DNA from: Mycobacterium saskatchewanense
Lineage (GTDB): Bacteria; Actinomycetota; Actinomycetes; Mycobacteriales; Mycobacteriaceae
Length of the DNA stretch: 64,000 nt
Assembly: GCF_010729105.1 (NCBI RefSeq)
Contig: NZ_AP022573.1
Span: 5,704,001 to 5,768,000 of the forward strand
Reading direction: 5' to 3'
A program made the position numbers and the translations under genes. Positions 8,472 through 18,921 of this stretch are shown here, in pieces (within the stretch, counting starts at the first letter, position 1; each line of letters begins with the position of its first letter). The notes beneath the pieces were generated by a model, which saw only the letters and a program-made list of their open reading frames with translations, was not told the origin of the DNA and did not search any database.

Positions 8472-9572
8472 ATGGTCCAACAACTCGTCTTCGCCGAACC
8501 CCGCCCGAGCCGCCCCCCGCGGCACCTGGCCGACCTCGACGCGGCCGGCCGCGCCTCGGCGGTCGCGGAGCTGGGGCTCCCCGCCTTTCGCGCCAAGCAG
8601 CTCGCCCACCAGTACTTCGGTCGCCTGATCGCCGATCCGCGCCAGATGACCGACCTTCCGGCGGCGATCCGCGAGCGCGTCGCCGAGGCGATGTTTCCGA
8701 CCCTGCTGACGGCGGCGACCGAGGTCACCTGCGACGCGGGCCAGACCCGCAAAACGCTGTGGCGGGCCGGCGATGGCGCCACCGTCGAGTCGGTCTTGAT
8801 GCGCTACCCGGACCGCAACACACTGTGCATCTCGTCACAGGCCGGCTGCGGCATGGCCTGCCCGTTCTGCGCGACCGGTCAGGGCGGGCTGACCCGCAAC
8901 CTGTCCACCGCCGAGATCCTGGAGCAGGTGCGGGCCGGCGCGGCGGCCCTGCGTGACGAGTTCGGTGACCGGCTGTCGAACGTCGTCTTCATGGGCATGG
9001 GGGAGCCGCTGGCCAACTATGCCCGGGTGCTGGCGGCGGTGCGGCGCATCACCGAACCGCCGCCCGACGGTTTCGGCATTTCGGCCCGCTCGGTGACGGT
9101 GTCGACGGTGGGGCTGGTGCCGGCGATCCGCAAACTGGCCGACGAGCGGCTCGCGGTGACGCTGGCCTTGTCGCTGCACGCGCCCGACGACGAACTGCGC
9201 GACACGCTCGTCCCGGTCAACAGCCGGTGGAAGGTCGCCGAGGCGCTCGACGCCGCCCGCTACTACGCCGAGGTCACCGGCCGGCGGGTCTCGGTCGAGT
9301 ACGCGCTGATCCGCGCCGTCAACGACCAGTCCTGGCGGGCCGACTTGCTGGGTGAGCGGCTGCATCGTGCGCTCGGTCCGCTCGTGCATGTGAACCTCAT
9401 CCCGCTGAACCCGACGCCGGGCAGCGAATGGGACGCCAGCCCGAAGCCGGTGGAGCGGGAGTTCGTCCGGCGGGTTCGGGCGCATGGGGTGTCGTGCACG
9501 GTGCGCGACACCCGCGGCCGCGAGATCAGTGCCGCCTGCGGACAGCTGGCCGCCGAGGGCGGGCGGCGGTAG
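8472..9572 (+). CDS. rlmN: Dual-specificity 23S rRNA/tRNA adenine-C2 methyltransferase
   Basis: A 366-residue radical-SAM enzyme that methylates C2 of A2503 in 23S rRNA and A37 in some tRNAs. The cluster motif CGMACPFC holds the three cysteines for the [4Fe-4S] cluster. [22 protein letters not shown] and [13 protein letters not shown] are family blocks. The C-terminal [17 protein letters not shown] carries the second catalytic cysteine. Twenty-one bases separate it from cdsA. Its last 13 codons form the first unit of a tandem repeat that runs on for another 170 bp. Confidence 0.95.
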   Translation: MVQQLVFAEPRPSRPPRHLADLDAAGRASAVAELGLPAFRAKQLAHQYFGRLIADPRQMTDLPAAIRERVAEAMFPTLLTAATEVTCDAGQTRKTLWRAGDGATVESVLMRYPDRNTLCISSQAGCGMACPFCATGQGGLTRNLSTAEILEQVRAGAAALRDEFGDRLSNVVFMGMGEPLANYARVLAAVRRITEPPPDGFGISARSVTVSTVGLVPAIRKLADERLAVTLALSLHAPDDELRDTLVPVNSRWKVAEALDAARYYAEVTGRRVSVEYALIRAVNDQSWRADLLGERLHRALGPLVHVNLIPLNPTPGSEWDASPKPVEREFVRRVRAHGVSCTVRDTRGREISAACGQLAAEGGRR

Positions 9573-9743
9573 CGCAGGCGAATTGGGCGGGCCTGCGGAC
9601 AGCTGGCCGCCGAGGGCGGGCGGCGGTAGCGCAGGCGAATTGGGCGGGCCTGCGGACAGCTGGCCGCCGAGGGCGGGCGGCGGTAGCGCAGGCGAATTGG
9701 GCGGGCCTGCGGACAGCTGGCCGCCGAGGGCGGGCGGCGGTAG
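9534..9743 (+). repeat. 57-bp tandem repeat of the rlmN 3' end (3.7 copies)
   Basis: Units start at 9534, 9591, 9648 and 9705 with a constant period of 57 bases. Each unit is 39 bases identical to the end of rlmN, stop codon included, plus 18 bases (CGCAGGCGAATTGGGCGG). The last copy stops after the TAG at 9743. Copies are identical by eye, so the array is young. The period is a multiple of three. Confidence 0.95.
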
Positions 9744-9814
9744 CCGAAAAGGTGTGAACCGCCCGGGCCGCAACCACGTCCTAGAAGGCATACCGCCAGC
9801 AAACGAGGTGCGCC

Positions 9815-10324
9815 ATGATCTTCCGACCGTTGTCTTCGTTCAAGTTCTTTGCACTGGCCGCGCTCGCGGCCGTGCTGATCGTCGGGGTGGCCAACGCGCC
9901 CGGTGCCAAAGCCTCGGATGACCGCCTGCAGTTCGGGGGCACCACGGTCGGCGGTGCGCCGTTCAACGGCGCCAGCCTGCAAGGCAAGCCGGCGGTGTTG
10001 TGGTTCTGGACGCCGTGGTGCCCATTCTGCAACGCCGAAGCCCCCGGCGTGGGCCGGGTGGCAGCCGCCAACCCGCGTGTCACGTTCGTGGGCGTGGCGG
10101 CGCACTCGGACGTCGGGGCCATGCAGGGCTTCGTCACCAAGTACAACCTGAACTTCACCAACCTCAACGACGCCGATGGCTCCATCTGGGCCCGGTACAA
10201 CGTGCCCTGGCAGCCGGCCTATGTGTTCTACCGGCCGGACGGCAGCTCGACGTTCGTCAACAACCCGACGTCCGCGATGTCCGAGCAGGAGCTGGCCGGC
10301 CGGGTCGCGGCGCTCACGTCCTGA
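9815..10324 (+). CDS. mpt53: MPT53-like secreted thioredoxin-fold oxidoreductase
   Basis: A 169-residue DsbE-like protein acting outside the cytoplasmic membrane. An N-terminal signal/anchor (FFALAALAAVLIVGVANAPG) precedes a thioredoxin fold with the active site FWTPWCPFCNAEAPG and the cis-Pro loop VPWQPAYVF. MPT53 of M. tuberculosis (Rv2878c) is a secreted disulfide oxidoreductase of similar length (173). It lies five bases before the CcdA-like gene, its probable electron donor across the membrane. Confidence 0.92.
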   Translation: MIFRPLSSFKFFALAALAAVLIVGVANAPGAKASDDRLQFGGTTVGGAPFNGASLQGKPAVLWFWTPWCPFCNAEAPGVGRVAAANPRVTFVGVAAHSDVGAMQGFVTKYNLNFTNLNDADGSIWARYNVPWQPAYVFYRPDGSSTFVNNPTSAMSEQELAGRVAALTS

Positions 10325-10328
10325 CGAC

Positions 10329-11207
10329 GTGGACCCAGGACTGATCGGACTGGCCTTCGCCGCCGGGTCGGTGGCCGCTCTGAACCCCTGCGGGTTTGCC
10401 ATGCTGCCCGCCTACCTGCTCCTGGTGGTCCGTGGGCAGCAATCGGGCCCGCGGCGGGAATTCGCTCCCCTCGGGCGGGCCCTGGCGGCGACCGGCGGGA
10501 TGGCGCTCGGCTTCGTGACGGTCTTCGGGTTGTTCGGCGCGCTGACGATCTCGGCGGCCTCGACGGTGCAGCGGTATCTGCCGTACGCGACGGTCGGGAT
10601 CGGCGTGGTCCTGGTGGCGCTCGGGTCCTGGCTCCTGTCGGGTCGGGAGTTGAGGGCCCTGACGCCCCGTCCGGTCGGCCCGAAATGGGCGCCGACGGCG
10701 CGGCTCGGCTCCATGTACGGGTACGGGGTCAGCTATGCGATCGCGTCGCTCTCGTGCACCATCGGGCCGTTCCTGGCGGTGACTGCGGCCGGTTTCCGGG
10801 CCGGGTCGCTCGTCACGGGCGCGTCCATCTACCTCGCCTACGTCGCCGGCCTCACCGTGGTGGTGGGCGTGCTCGCCGTCGCCGCCGCGACGGCGAGCAC
10901 GGCGTTGGCCGGCCGCTTGCGGCGGGCGCTCCCATATGTCAGCCGAGTCGGCGGCGCGCTGATGGTGCTGGTGGGCGCGTATGTCGCGTACTACGGCGTC
11001 TACGAGTTGCGTCTGTTCGGCGGCTCGGCGAACCCCGACGATCGGGTGATCGAGGCAGCCGGCCGCGTGCAGGGTGAGCTGGCGGGCTGGGTGCACCAGC
11101 ACGGCGTCGCGCCGTGGTTCGTGGCGCTGTCGCTGCTGGTGGCCGGCGCGAGCGTCGGTGTCTGGCGGCGGCGCGCCGCGCGCCGGCGCCAAAGCGCGGG
11201 CGGGTGA
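10329..11207 (+). CDS. CcdA/DsbD-type membrane thiol transporter (Rv2877c-like)
   Basis: A 292-residue membrane protein with about seven hydrophobic segments. The CcdA signature NPCGFAMLPAYL holds one redox cysteine near residue 20, and SYAIASLSCTIGPFL holds the second. Proteins of this type carry reducing equivalents from cytoplasmic thioredoxin to exported thiol proteins. Its start (GTG at 10329) lies five bases after the mpt53 stop, so the pair is translationally close and very probably functionally paired. The C-terminal tail is Arg-rich. Confidence 0.88.
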   Translation: MDPGLIGLAFAAGSVAALNPCGFAMLPAYLLLVVRGQQSGPRREFAPLGRALAATGGMALGFVTVFGLFGALTISAASTVQRYLPYATVGIGVVLVALGSWLLSGRELRALTPRPVGPKWAPTARLGSMYGYGVSYAIASLSCTIGPFLAVTAAGFRAGSLVTGASIYLAYVAGLTVVVGVLAVAAATASTALAGRLRRALPYVSRVGGALMVLVGAYVAYYGVYELRLFGGSANPDDRVIEAAGRVQGELAGWVHQHGVAPWFVALSLLVAGASVGVWRRRAARRRQSAGG

Positions 11208-11471
11208 CTACCTGATCCAGCCGCGGCGGCGGCCCCACAGGTCGCGGACCAGCGCGAACAGAGCCAGGGCGGCGAAGGCGATCAGGTACCAGTCCTCGAT
11301 GTGGCCGACGTGGTTGCCGCGCAGCATCGCCAGCAGGAAGACGATGATTACGATGCCGGTGATGTGCCAGGTGCGGACGTTGATCTTGCTCCAACCCCAG
11401 GCCGCAGACGGCACCTCGGCGACGTCGACGCCGTCGACGCCGGTGTAGCGCTCCACCTCGGTACTTGCCAC
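11208..11471 (-). CDS. DUF2631 small membrane protein (Rv2876-like)
   Basis: An 87-residue protein with two hydrophobic segments ([17 protein letters not shown] and [20 protein letters not shown]) joined by a short loop NHVGHIED, and an Arg-rich end. It matches DUF2631 and the position of Rv2876 beside mpt53/ccdA. It is convergent with the ccdA-like gene; the stops abut. Function is unknown. In M. tuberculosis the mpt70/dipZ/mpt83 genes follow; here dxr follows at once. Confidence 0.8.
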   Translation of the reverse strand: MASTEVERYTGVDGVDVAEVPSAAWGWSKINVRTWHITGIVIIVFLLAMLRGNHVGHIEDWYLIAFAALALFALVRDLWGRRRGWIR

Positions 11472-11587
11472 GGCGAAATCCCTTTCCCGTCGGATCGGCT
11501 TCTCAGAGGAGATTCTGGCATATCCGGCTACAGCAGGTCATGGCCCGCTCCGTAGCTTGCGTCGGCGCCGCGCGGCACAATGAGCGG

Positions 11588-12811
11588 GTGACCAACGCAG
11601 CGGCTGAACCGGATGCCGGCGGCCGGCTGCGTGTGCTGGTGCTGGGCAGCACGGGCTCGATCGGCACCCAGGCGCTGGAGGTCATCGCGGCCAACCCCGA
11701 CCGGTTCGAGGTGGTCGGCCTGGCCGCCGGCGGCGCGAACGTCGACACACTGCTGCGGCAGCGCGCCGAAACCGGTGTCGGCAACATCGCCATCGCCGAC
11801 GAGGGTGCCGCCGAACGGTTCGGGGACGTGCCCTTCAGCGGGCCCGAAGCAGTTACCCGGTTGGTCGAGGAGACCGACGCCGACGTCGTCCTGAACGCCC
11901 TGGTGGGAGCGCGGGGCCTGCGGCCAACCCTCGCGGCGCTGCACTCCGGCGCGCGGCTGGCCCTCGCCAACAAGGAATCGCTGGTCGCCGGGGGTCCGCT
12001 GGTGTTGCGCGCCGCGCGGCCGGGCCAGATCGTCCCGGTCGACTCCGAACATTCCGCGCTGGCCCAGTGCCTGCGCGCCGGCGCTGCCGACGAGGTCGCC
12101 AAGCTGGTGCTGACCGCTTCCGGCGGCCCGTTTCGCGGCTGGACCGCGGCTCAGCTGGAAAGCGTCACGCCCGAGCAGGCCGGCGCCCACCCGACCTGGT
12201 CAATGGGCCCGATGAACACCCTGAACTCGGCGTCACTGGTCAACAAGGGGCTCGAGCTCATCGAGACGCACCTGCTGTTCGGCATTCCGTACGACCGGAT
12301 CGACGTCGTCGTGCACCCCCAGTCGATAGTTCATTCCATGGTCACCTTCACCGACGGCTCGACCATCGCGCAGGCCAGCCCGCCGGATATGAAGCTGCCC
12401 ATCTCGCTGGCGCTGGGCTGGCCGCGCCGAGTGCCCGGCGCGGCCGCCTCCTGCGACTTCAGCACCGCGACCAGCTGGGAGTTCGAGCCGCTGGACGCCG
12501 AGGTTTTCCCCGCCGTCGAGCTGGCCCGGCACGCCGGCGAGACCGGCGGTTGCCTGACCGCCGTCTACAACGCGGCCAACGAGGAAGCTGCCGACGCGTT
12601 CCTCCGGGGCCGGATCGGCTTCCCCGCGATCGTCAAAACCATCGCCGACGTGCTGCACGCCGCCGACCAATGGGCCGCAACACCCGCTAACGTGGAAGAG
12701 GTATTGAACGCGCAACGCTGGGCACGGGAGCGGGCGCAGCGCGCTATTGCAGCAGCGAGCCCACCGGAAGCCTCCGAAAAGGTTGCCGGAATGGTTCTAG
12801 AAAGGTCGTAA
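11588..12811 (+). CDS. dxr: 1-deoxy-D-xylulose 5-phosphate reductoisomerase
   Basis: A 407-residue enzyme of the MEP isoprenoid pathway that rearranges and reduces DXP to MEP using NADPH. Landmarks: the nucleotide loop [37 protein letters not shown], the flexible loop [17 protein letters not shown] block ([19 protein letters not shown]), and [12 protein letters not shown]. The GTG at 11588 matches the start of mycobacterial Dxr. It is followed by rip1 (seven bases) and ispG, the conserved trio. The C-terminus is ordinary; the extra tail I recall in M. tuberculosis Dxr is absent. Confidence 0.96.
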   Translation: MTNAAAEPDAGGRLRVLVLGSTGSIGTQALEVIAANPDRFEVVGLAAGGANVDTLLRQRAETGVGNIAIADEGAAERFGDVPFSGPEAVTRLVEETDADVVLNALVGARGLRPTLAALHSGARLALANKESLVAGGPLVLRAARPGQIVPVDSEHSALAQCLRAGAADEVAKLVLTASGGPFRGWTAAQLESVTPEQAGAHPTWSMGPMNTLNSASLVNKGLELIETHLLFGIPYDRIDVVVHPQSIVHSMVTFTDGSTIAQASPPDMKLPISLALGWPRRVPGAAASCDFSTATSWEFEPLDAEVFPAVELARHAGETGGCLTAVYNAANEEAADAFLRGRIGFPAIVKTIADVLHAADQWAATPANVEEVLNAQRWARERAQRAIAAASPPEASEKVAGMVLERS

Positions 12812-12818
12812 CAGCCCC

Positions 12819-14033
12819 ATGATGTTCGCCATCGGCATTGTGCTGTTCGCGCTCGCCATCCTGATCTCGGTGGCGCTGCACGAGTGCGGCCACATGTGGG
12901 TCGCGCGGGCCACCGGCATGAAGGTGCGTCGCTATTTCGTCGGCTTCGGGCCCACCCTGTGGTCGACCCGGCGCGGCGAGACGGAGTACGGCCTCAAGGC
13001 CGTGCCCTTGGGCGGGTTCTGTGACATCGCCGGGATGACGTCGGTGGAGGAGCTGGCGCCCGACGAGACCGACCGCGCGATGTACAAGCAGGCGGCCTGG
13101 AAGCGGGTCGCGGTGCTGTTCGCCGGCCCGGGCATGAACTTCGTGATCTGCCTGGTCCTGATTTACGCCATCGCCCTCATCTGGGGGTTGCCGAACCTGC
13201 ACCCCGACACTCGAGCCGTTGTCGGCGAAACCGCGTGTGTCGCACCGGAAGTCGCTCCGGGCAAGGTCGGCAGCTGCACGGGGCCCGGTCCGGCGGCGCT
13301 GGCCGGGATCCGCACCGGCGACGTCGTCGTCAAGGTGGGCGACACGCCGGTGTCCTCCTTCGAGGACATGGCCGCCGCGGTCCGTAAGTTGCGCGGCACA
13401 GTCCCGGTTGTCGTCGAGCGCAACGGCGCGCCGGTCACCACTTACGTCGACGTCACGCCCACCCAGCGCTACGTCTCGAAGGGCCAGGGCGGCAAGCCCG
13501 AGGTGGCCACCGTCGGAGCCATCGGCGTCGGCGCGGAACGGGTCGCGCCCGCGCACTACAACGTGCTCACCGCGGTGCCGGCCACCTTCGGGTTCGCCGG
13601 GCAACTCACCGTCGAGGTGGGCAAGGCGCTCGTGACGATCCCGACGAAGGTCGGCGCCCTGGTGCACGCCATCGGCGGCGGCCAGCGCGACCCGCAGACC
13701 CCGATGAGCGTGGTCGGGGCCAGCATCATCGGCGGTGACACCGTCGACCACGGGCTATGGGTGGCGTTCTGGTTCTTCCTGGCCCAGCTGAACCTCATCC
13801 TGGGGGCGATCAACCTGGTGCCGTTGTTGCCCTTCGACGGGGGCCACATCGCCATCGCGGTGTTCGAGAAGATTCGCAACATGATCCGGTCGGCCCGCGG
13901 CATGGTCGCGGCTGCGCCGGTGAACTACCTCAAGCTCATGCCCGCGACCTATGTGGTGCTGGTGTTTGTGGTCGGGTACATGCTGCTGACGGTGACCGCG
14001 GACCTGGTCAACCCCATCAGGCTCTTCCAGTAA
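12819..14033 (+). CDS. rip1: Rip1 site-2 intramembrane metalloprotease
   Basis: A 404-residue polytopic protease. The zinc motif HECGH lies in the first membrane helix (about residues 21-25). One PDZ domain spans about 120-215, and the third zinc ligand lies in [12 protein letters not shown] near the C-terminus. Rip1 cleaves anti-sigma factors and controls cell-envelope gene expression in M. tuberculosis (Rv2869c). The gene sits between dxr and ispG with gaps of 7 and 22 bases. Two tandem ATGs (12819, 12822) are possible starts. Confidence 0.95.
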   Translation: MMFAIGIVLFALAILISVALHECGHMWVARATGMKVRRYFVGFGPTLWSTRRGETEYGLKAVPLGGFCDIAGMTSVEELAPDETDRAMYKQAAWKRVAVLFAGPGMNFVICLVLIYAIALIWGLPNLHPDTRAVVGETACVAPEVAPGKVGSCTGPGPAALAGIRTGDVVVKVGDTPVSSFEDMAAAVRKLRGTVPVVVERNGAPVTTYVDVTPTQRYVSKGQGGKPEVATVGAIGVGAERVAPAHYNVLTAVPATFGFAGQLTVEVGKALVTIPTKVGALVHAIGGGQRDPQTPMSVVGASIIGGDTVDHGLWVAFWFFLAQLNLILGAINLVPLLPFDGGHIAIAVFEKIRNMIRSARGMVAAAPVNYLKLMPATYVVLVFVVGYMLLTVTADLVNPIRLFQ

Positions 14034-14055
14034 TCGACCGAAGGAAACCACGACA

Positions 14056-15216
14056 GTGACTGTTGGCCTGGGCATGCCGGACGCCCCGGCGCCCACGCTC
14101 GCCCCCCGCCGCCGGACCCGCCAGCTGATGGTCCGCGACGTCGGGGTCGGCAGCGACTATCCGATTTCGGTGCAGTCGATGTGCACCACCAAGACGCACG
14201 ACGTGAACGCGACGCTGCAGCAGATCGCGGAGTTGACCGCCGCGGGGTGTGACATCGTCCGGGTGGCCTGCCCGCGCCAGGAGGACGCCGATGCGCTGGC
14301 CGCGATTGCCAAGAAGAGCCAGATCCCGGTGATCGCCGACATCCACTTCCAGCCGAAGTACATCTTCGCGGCCATCGACGCCGGGTGTGCCGCGGTGCGG
14401 GTGAACCCGGGCAATATCAAGGAGTTCGACGGCCGTGTCGGCGAGGTGGCCAAGGCCGCCGCGGCGGCCGGGATCCCGATCCGCATCGGGGTCAACGCCG
14501 GCTCGCTGGACAAGCGGTTCATGGCGAAGTACGGCAAGGCCACGCCCGAGGCGCTGGTCGAATCCGCGCTGTGGGAGGCCTCGCTCTTCGAGGAGCACGG
14601 GTTCGGCAACATCAAGATCAGCGTCAAGCACAACGACCCCGTCGTCATGGTCGCCGCCTACGAGCAGCTGGCCGCCCAGTGCGACTACCCGCTGCACCTG
14701 GGCGTCACCGAGGCGGGTCCGGCCTTCCAGGGCACCATCAAGTCCGCGGTGGCGTTCGGCGCGCTGCTGTCCCGCGGCGTCGGCGACACCATCCGGGTGT
14801 CGCTGTCCGCGCCACCGGTCGAAGAGGTCAAGGTTGGCATCCAGATCCTCGAGTCGCTGAACCTGCGGCCGCGCGGCCTGGAGATCGTGTCCTGCCCGTC
14901 GTGCGGGCGCGCGCAGGTCGATGTCTACACGCTGGCCAACGAGGTCACCGCCGGGCTGGACGGCCTGGACGTGCCGCTGCGGGTGGCCGTCATGGGCTGC
15001 GTCGTCAACGGTCCGGGCGAGGCTCGCGAGGCCGACCTCGGCGTCGCGTCCGGAAATGGCAAGGGCCAGATCTTCGTTCGCGGCGAGGTCATCAAGACGG
15101 TGCCCGAATCGCAGATCGTCGAGACCCTGATCGAGGAGGCCATGCGGCTCGCGTCGGAAATGGGCACCGATCGCGGAACAGAAACGAGCGGTTCGCCGAT
15201 TGTGACCGTAAGCTGA
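14056..15216 (+). CDS. ispG: 4-hydroxy-3-methylbut-2-enyl diphosphate synthase
   Basis: A 386-residue [4Fe-4S] enzyme (GcpE) that reductively opens MEcPP to HMBPP, the penultimate MEP step. The TIM-barrel N-terminal half has [16 protein letters not shown] and VRVNPGNIK. The cluster ligands lie in [12 protein letters not shown] and [15 protein letters not shown] at 14056 is the start. Its place after dxr and rip1 makes a three-gene unit in which two isoprenoid enzymes flank an envelope protease. Confidence 0.96.
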   Translation: MTVGLGMPDAPAPTLAPRRRTRQLMVRDVGVGSDYPISVQSMCTTKTHDVNATLQQIAELTAAGCDIVRVACPRQEDADALAAIAKKSQIPVIADIHFQPKYIFAAIDAGCAAVRVNPGNIKEFDGRVGEVAKAAAAAGIPIRIGVNAGSLDKRFMAKYGKATPEALVESALWEASLFEEHGFGNIKISVKHNDPVVMVAAYEQLAAQCDYPLHLGVTEAGPAFQGTIKSAVAFGALLSRGVGDTIRVSLSAPPVEEVKVGIQILESLNLRPRGLEIVSCPSCGRAQVDVYTLANEVTAGLDGLDVPLRVAVMGCVVNGPGEAREADLGVASGNGKGQIFVRGEVIKTVPESQIVETLIEEAMRLASEMGTDRGTETSGSPIVTVS

Positions 15217-15272
15217 TAGGGGCCAGTGCTTCTGCGCTGGTTCTCTGTTCGCCACCACAAAGGGTTCGCTAG

Positions 15273-16127
15273 ATGTCGGCTCCGCCTATCTTTCGCCTTG
15301 TCGGCGACCGGCGGGTGTCCGTGGTACGCGACGCTGCCGCGGTGTGGCGCGTCTTCGACGAGGATCCGGTCGGCTCCTGCATGGTCGCGGCCCGTGTCGC
15401 CGACCACGGCATCGACCCCAATTCCATCGGCGGAGAACTGTGGACGCGCCGCGGCGCGGACGAGTCGCTGTGCTTTGCCGGCGCCAACCTGATTCCGCTG
15501 CGCGGCGCGCCGGCCGATCTGCACGCGTTCGCCGACGAGGCGATGAGCGGGACGCGCCGCTGTTCGTCGCTGGTCGGGCGCGCCGACCTGGTGATGCCGA
15601 TGTGGGAGCGGCTCGAGGCCGCCTGGGGCCCGGCGCGGGACGTGCGCGACGACCAGCCCCTGATGGCGTTGACGCGCCACCCGAACTGCGACATCGATCC
15701 CGAGGTGCGGCAGGTGAGGCCGGACGAGTTGGACGCCTACCTGGTCGCCGCCGTCGACATGTTCATCGGTGAGGTGGGCGTCGACCCACGCCTGGGCGAC
15801 GGCGGTCGCGGCTACCGACGGCGGGTGGCCAGCCTCATCGCCGCCGGCCGGGCCTGGGCCCGCTTCGAGAACGGTGAGGTGATCTTCAAGGCCGAGGTCG
15901 GGTCGCAGTCCCCGGGCGTCGGTCAGATCCAGGGGGTGTGGGTGCATCCCGAGCGGCGTGGCCTGGGGCTCGGCACCGCCGGCACCGCGACCGTGGCCGC
16001 GGTGACCGTCGGTAGCGGCCGGATCGCCAGCCTGTACGTGAACAGCTTCAACACGGTCGCCCGCGCGGCGTACGCGCGGGTGGGCTTCACCGAGGTCGGC
16101 ACGTTCGCCACGGTGCTGCTGGACTAG
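15273..16127 (+). CDS. DUF4081-GNAT acetyltransferase (Rv2867c-like)
   Basis: A 284-residue protein in two parts. Residues 1-140 are a DUF4081-type domain (SLVGRADLVMPMWERLEAAWG). Residues about 150-284 are a GNAT fold with the acetyl-CoA loop IQGVWVHPERRGLGLGTAG and the C-terminal NSFNTVARAAYARVGFTEVG. It follows ispG by 56 bp, as Rv2867c does in M. tuberculosis. The acetyl acceptor is unknown. Confidence 0.87.
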   Translation: MSAPPIFRLVGDRRVSVVRDAAAVWRVFDEDPVGSCMVAARVADHGIDPNSIGGELWTRRGADESLCFAGANLIPLRGAPADLHAFADEAMSGTRRCSSLVGRADLVMPMWERLEAAWGPARDVRDDQPLMALTRHPNCDIDPEVRQVRPDELDAYLVAAVDMFIGEVGVDPRLGDGGRGYRRRVASLIAAGRAWARFENGEVIFKAEVGSQSPGVGQIQGVWVHPERRGLGLGTAGTATVAAVTVGSGRIASLYVNSFNTVARAAYARVGFTEVGTFATVLLD

Positions 16128-16161
16128 CACCAGGGCGGAGGGGATATCCGCCTGGGCGGGC

Positions 16162-18921
16162 TCACACGAAATTCATGTGGCGCAGTTGTCGGCGAGACGT
16201 GACGTCCAGCTTGGCGAAGATCCTGTTGAGGTGCCATTCGACGGTTCTGGTGCTGATGAAGAGCTGGGCCGCGATCTCGGCGTTGGTGTAGCCGTCGCGG
16301 GCCAACGTGGCGATCTGCGCCTCCTGCGTCGTTAGGCCCGTCACCACCTCGTGTCCGCGATTGAGGACGGGTTCGCCGGTCGCCCTCAGCTCACGCAGGG
16401 CTCGGTGCGCGAAGCCATCGGCCCGCATCTGCACAAACATGTCATGGGCGATGCGCAGCTGGGCGCGCGCCTCGGCGCGTCGTTTCATTCGGCGCAGCCA
16501 TTCGCCGTAGACGAGGTGGGCCCGCGGTAGGTATACGACGAAGGGACTGCGCTTCAGGCGGGCGATAGCCTCCTGATAGGCCGCCTCGGCGGCGGGGCCG
16601 TCGTTGACGAGGGCCGTCGCCCGCGCGGCCATGCCGAGTCCGGTGTCGGTGCCGCACACCGAGGCTTGTTCACGCAATTCACTGGCAGCATCGTTGGCGA
16701 TGGACACTTCCCCGCACCGGGCGGCGGCTTCGACGAATTCGTTCAAGACGTGGGTTTGGACGCCCAAGTCGTCGTGTTGCCGGGCCGAGGATGCCGCGGC
16801 GAGCGCCTCCGGGTATTGGCTCAGCCCCAGGTGCAGGATCGCCGCCGAATAGAGGGCTCCGTCGATGTCGAACCCCTCCCCGCGCTCCTGGGCGCGGGTG
16901 ATGGTGGTCGCGACGATTTCGCGGCATCGTTGTTCCTGGCCCCGATATGCGGCGAGATAGGCCCAGAGGCAACCGGGAAGTGGCGCACCCGTGGCGGCGG
17001 TGATCACCCGTGATTCGTCGAGCAACATTGCCGCCTTGGTGAAATTGCCCGTACTGACCTCTATTCCGGCAGAGGTCTGAAGTGCCAGCGGCAGCACCGT
17101 CAAGGCTCCTTCGCTACGCAGCTGCGCCAGCTGATGCTGCGCGAGGAAGTTATAGGCGTCGATGTCGAAGACGTCGAGGCAGACCCGGTGCGTGATGTCG
17201 TGCCACCGCGGGTCCGCCGTCCCGTTGTTGACTTCGTCGATGTAAGCGTCGATGGCCTCCCCCAATTTCGGCGCGGCCAGGCGATGTCCCTCGGTCAGCC
17301 TGACGATCAGACCGTCGAGCAGTAGGTCGACCGCGCGCGCAGGACTGAGCGCGGCCGGCGCCTTCGTCGCTGTCTTGGCCACCGTTGCCGCGGAATTGGA
17401 CGGGCCGGTCGCGCAGCGGCCAACCAGGATCGCCGCCGTGATCGCCTGCAGATAGGTCTCTCGCGACAGCGCCGTGTCCAACCGCGAGAGTCGCGCGGCC
17501 GCCGACAGCAGCAAGGCCGGTGCGTCGGCGCCACGGCTGGCGGCGAATGCGACTTTTGCGCGAACCAGCTCGGCTCGGGCCACGAGCATTTCATCGTCGG
17601 TGGAAGCCTCGACGGTCGCGAGCAGCGGTAGGGCGGAATGCGGCAGGCCCGCGTCGAGCTTCGCGTCCGCGGCATCGAGGGCACGGCGGGCTCGTGTGGT
17701 CGGCTCCGTGGTCAGCGCGGCGGCCCGGGACAGGAAGGCTGCCGCGGCGGCCGCGCCGCCTCTGGCGCCGGCTCGTCGAGCCGAGCGCTCGAGATCGTCC
17801 GCGACCTCGTCGTCTTCCGGCCCGACGGCGTGCGCGCGGTGCCACGCACGATAGTCCTCGGCCGACGGGCCGGTGATCACGGCGGCCAGGGCGCAATGGG
17901 CCGCCTTTCTTTCCGTGAGCGAGCTCGTCCGATAGACGACCGAGCGGATCAGCGGGTGGCGAAATCGGATTCCGCCTTCGACGGTGATCAAGCCCTCGGC
18001 TTCGGCCGGGAGCGCCGCGTCGAGGCTGATACCGAGCCGATCGGCCGACGCCCAGAGCCACTCGGGCCGCCCCGCGGGTTCGGCTGCCGCGAGGAGCAAC
18101 AACATCTGTGTCTCCCGTGGCAATTCGCCGAGCCGTCTGCTGAAGCCGTGTTCCAGGCCGCGAGCGTCGGCCGCGCTTGCCAGTCCGAATCCGCCGGCGA
18201 GCTCCGCCGGGGTCAGGGCGCGGTGCAGTTCGAGTAATGCGAGCGGATTCCCTTTTGCTTCGGTCAGGAGGTTGTCCCGGACGTGCTCGTCGAGTGGCCC
18301 GGGCAGCACCGACGCGAGCAGGGCGCGGGAGTCCTGGGCGTCGAGGCCGGTCAACACGAGCTCGGGATGGCCTCGAAGCTCCTGCGCGCCGGCGAAATTG
18401 CGTGTCGCGAAGACCATGGCCAGCGACTCCGCGACGAGCCGCCGGGCCACGAAGGCCAGCGTCTGCAGTGAAAGCGTATCGATCCACTGGGCATCGTCGA
18501 TCACGCAGAGCGTCGCCCCGGCACTGCCGGCCGCCCCGAGAAGACTCAGTGTCGCCAGGCGCACCAGCAGCGGGTCAGGTGAGTCGCCATCGTTCTGCCC
18601 GAGGGCGACCTCCAGTGCGTTGCGCTGTGGCCGGGGGAGCTGGTCGGCGAAGGTCAGCAGCGGACCACACAGTTGCTGCACCCCGGCGTAGGGGATCTCC
18701 ATCTCCATTTCGGAGCCGCAGACATGGAGGACTTGAAATGTGTCGGCGCTTGCAGCCATCTGCGTCAACAGCGCCGTCTTGCCGATGCCCGCCTCACCAC
18801 GAACGACGAGCACGCGGCTGCGGCCCGACCGCGCGTCGGCGAGCAGGGCGGCCAACTCCTCTTGCTCGGCTCGGCGGCCGATCAACGTGGGGTGGAGCGC
18901 GGCACTCCCCATGCGGGCCAT
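16162..18921 (-). CDS. Large ATP-binding LuxR-family regulator (LAL)
   Basis: A 919-residue regulator. The N-terminal AAA/STAND ATPase has Walker A VRGEAGIGKTALL (near residue 40) and Walker B LCVIDDAQWID. A long helical, probably TPR-like middle follows. The C-terminal LuxR helix-turn-helix reads LTTQEAQIATLARDGYTNAE, then IAAQLFISTRTVEWHLNRIF. LAL proteins bind an inducer and ATP, then activate transcription. It is divergent from the keto-acid decarboxylase gene across 197 bp and is the obvious candidate regulator of that gene and the bicupin. It is convergent with the GNAT gene. This gene and the next two are not part of the M. tuberculosis order as I remember it. Confidence 0.9.
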   Translation of the reverse strand: MARMGSAALHPTLIGRRAEQEELAALLADARSGRSRVLVVRGEAGIGKTALLTQMAASADTFQVLHVCGSEMEMEIPYAGVQQLCGPLLTFADQLPRPQRNALEVALGQNDGDSPDPLLVRLATLSLLGAAGSAGATLCVIDDAQWIDTLSLQTLAFVARRLVAESLAMVFATRNFAGAQELRGHPELVLTGLDAQDSRALLASVLPGPLDEHVRDNLLTEAKGNPLALLELHRALTPAELAGGFGLASAADARGLEHGFSRRLGELPRETQMLLLLAAAEPAGRPEWLWASADRLGISLDAALPAEAEGLITVEGGIRFRHPLIRSVVYRTSSLTERKAAHCALAAVITGPSAEDYRAWHRAHAVGPEDDEVADDLERSARRAGARGGAAAAAAFLSRAAALTTEPTTRARRALDAADAKLDAGLPHSALPLLATVEASTDDEMLVARAELVRAKVAFAASRGADAPALLLSAAARLSRLDTALSRETYLQAITAAILVGRCATGPSNSAATVAKTATKAPAALSPARAVDLLLDGLIVRLTEGHRLAAPKLGEAIDAYIDEVNNGTADPRWHDITHRVCLDVFDIDAYNFLAQHQLAQLRSEGALTVLPLALQTSAGIEVSTGNFTKAAMLLDESRVITAATGAPLPGCLWAYLAAYRGQEQRCREIVATTITRAQERGEGFDIDGALYSAAILHLGLSQYPEALAAASSARQHDDLGVQTHVLNEFVEAAARCGEVSIANDAASELREQASVCGTDTGLGMAARATALVNDGPAAEAAYQEAIARLKRSPFVVYLPRAHLVYGEWLRRMKRRAEARAQLRIAHDMFVQMRADGFAHRALRELRATGEPVLNRGHEVVTGLTTQEAQIATLARDGYTNAEIAAQLFISTRTVEWHLNRIFAKLDVTSRRQLRHMNFV

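Noticed and set aside
7455..8609. Long minus-strand frame opposite cdsA
   Set aside because: Composition is His/Arg/Gln-rich, typical of antisense frames in high-GC DNA, and cdsA is certain.
9428..9757. Open frame over the 57-bp repeats encoding 19-residue peptide repeats
   Set aside because: It arises because 57 is a multiple of three and overlaps rlmN in another frame. It has no ribosome site and no independent support.
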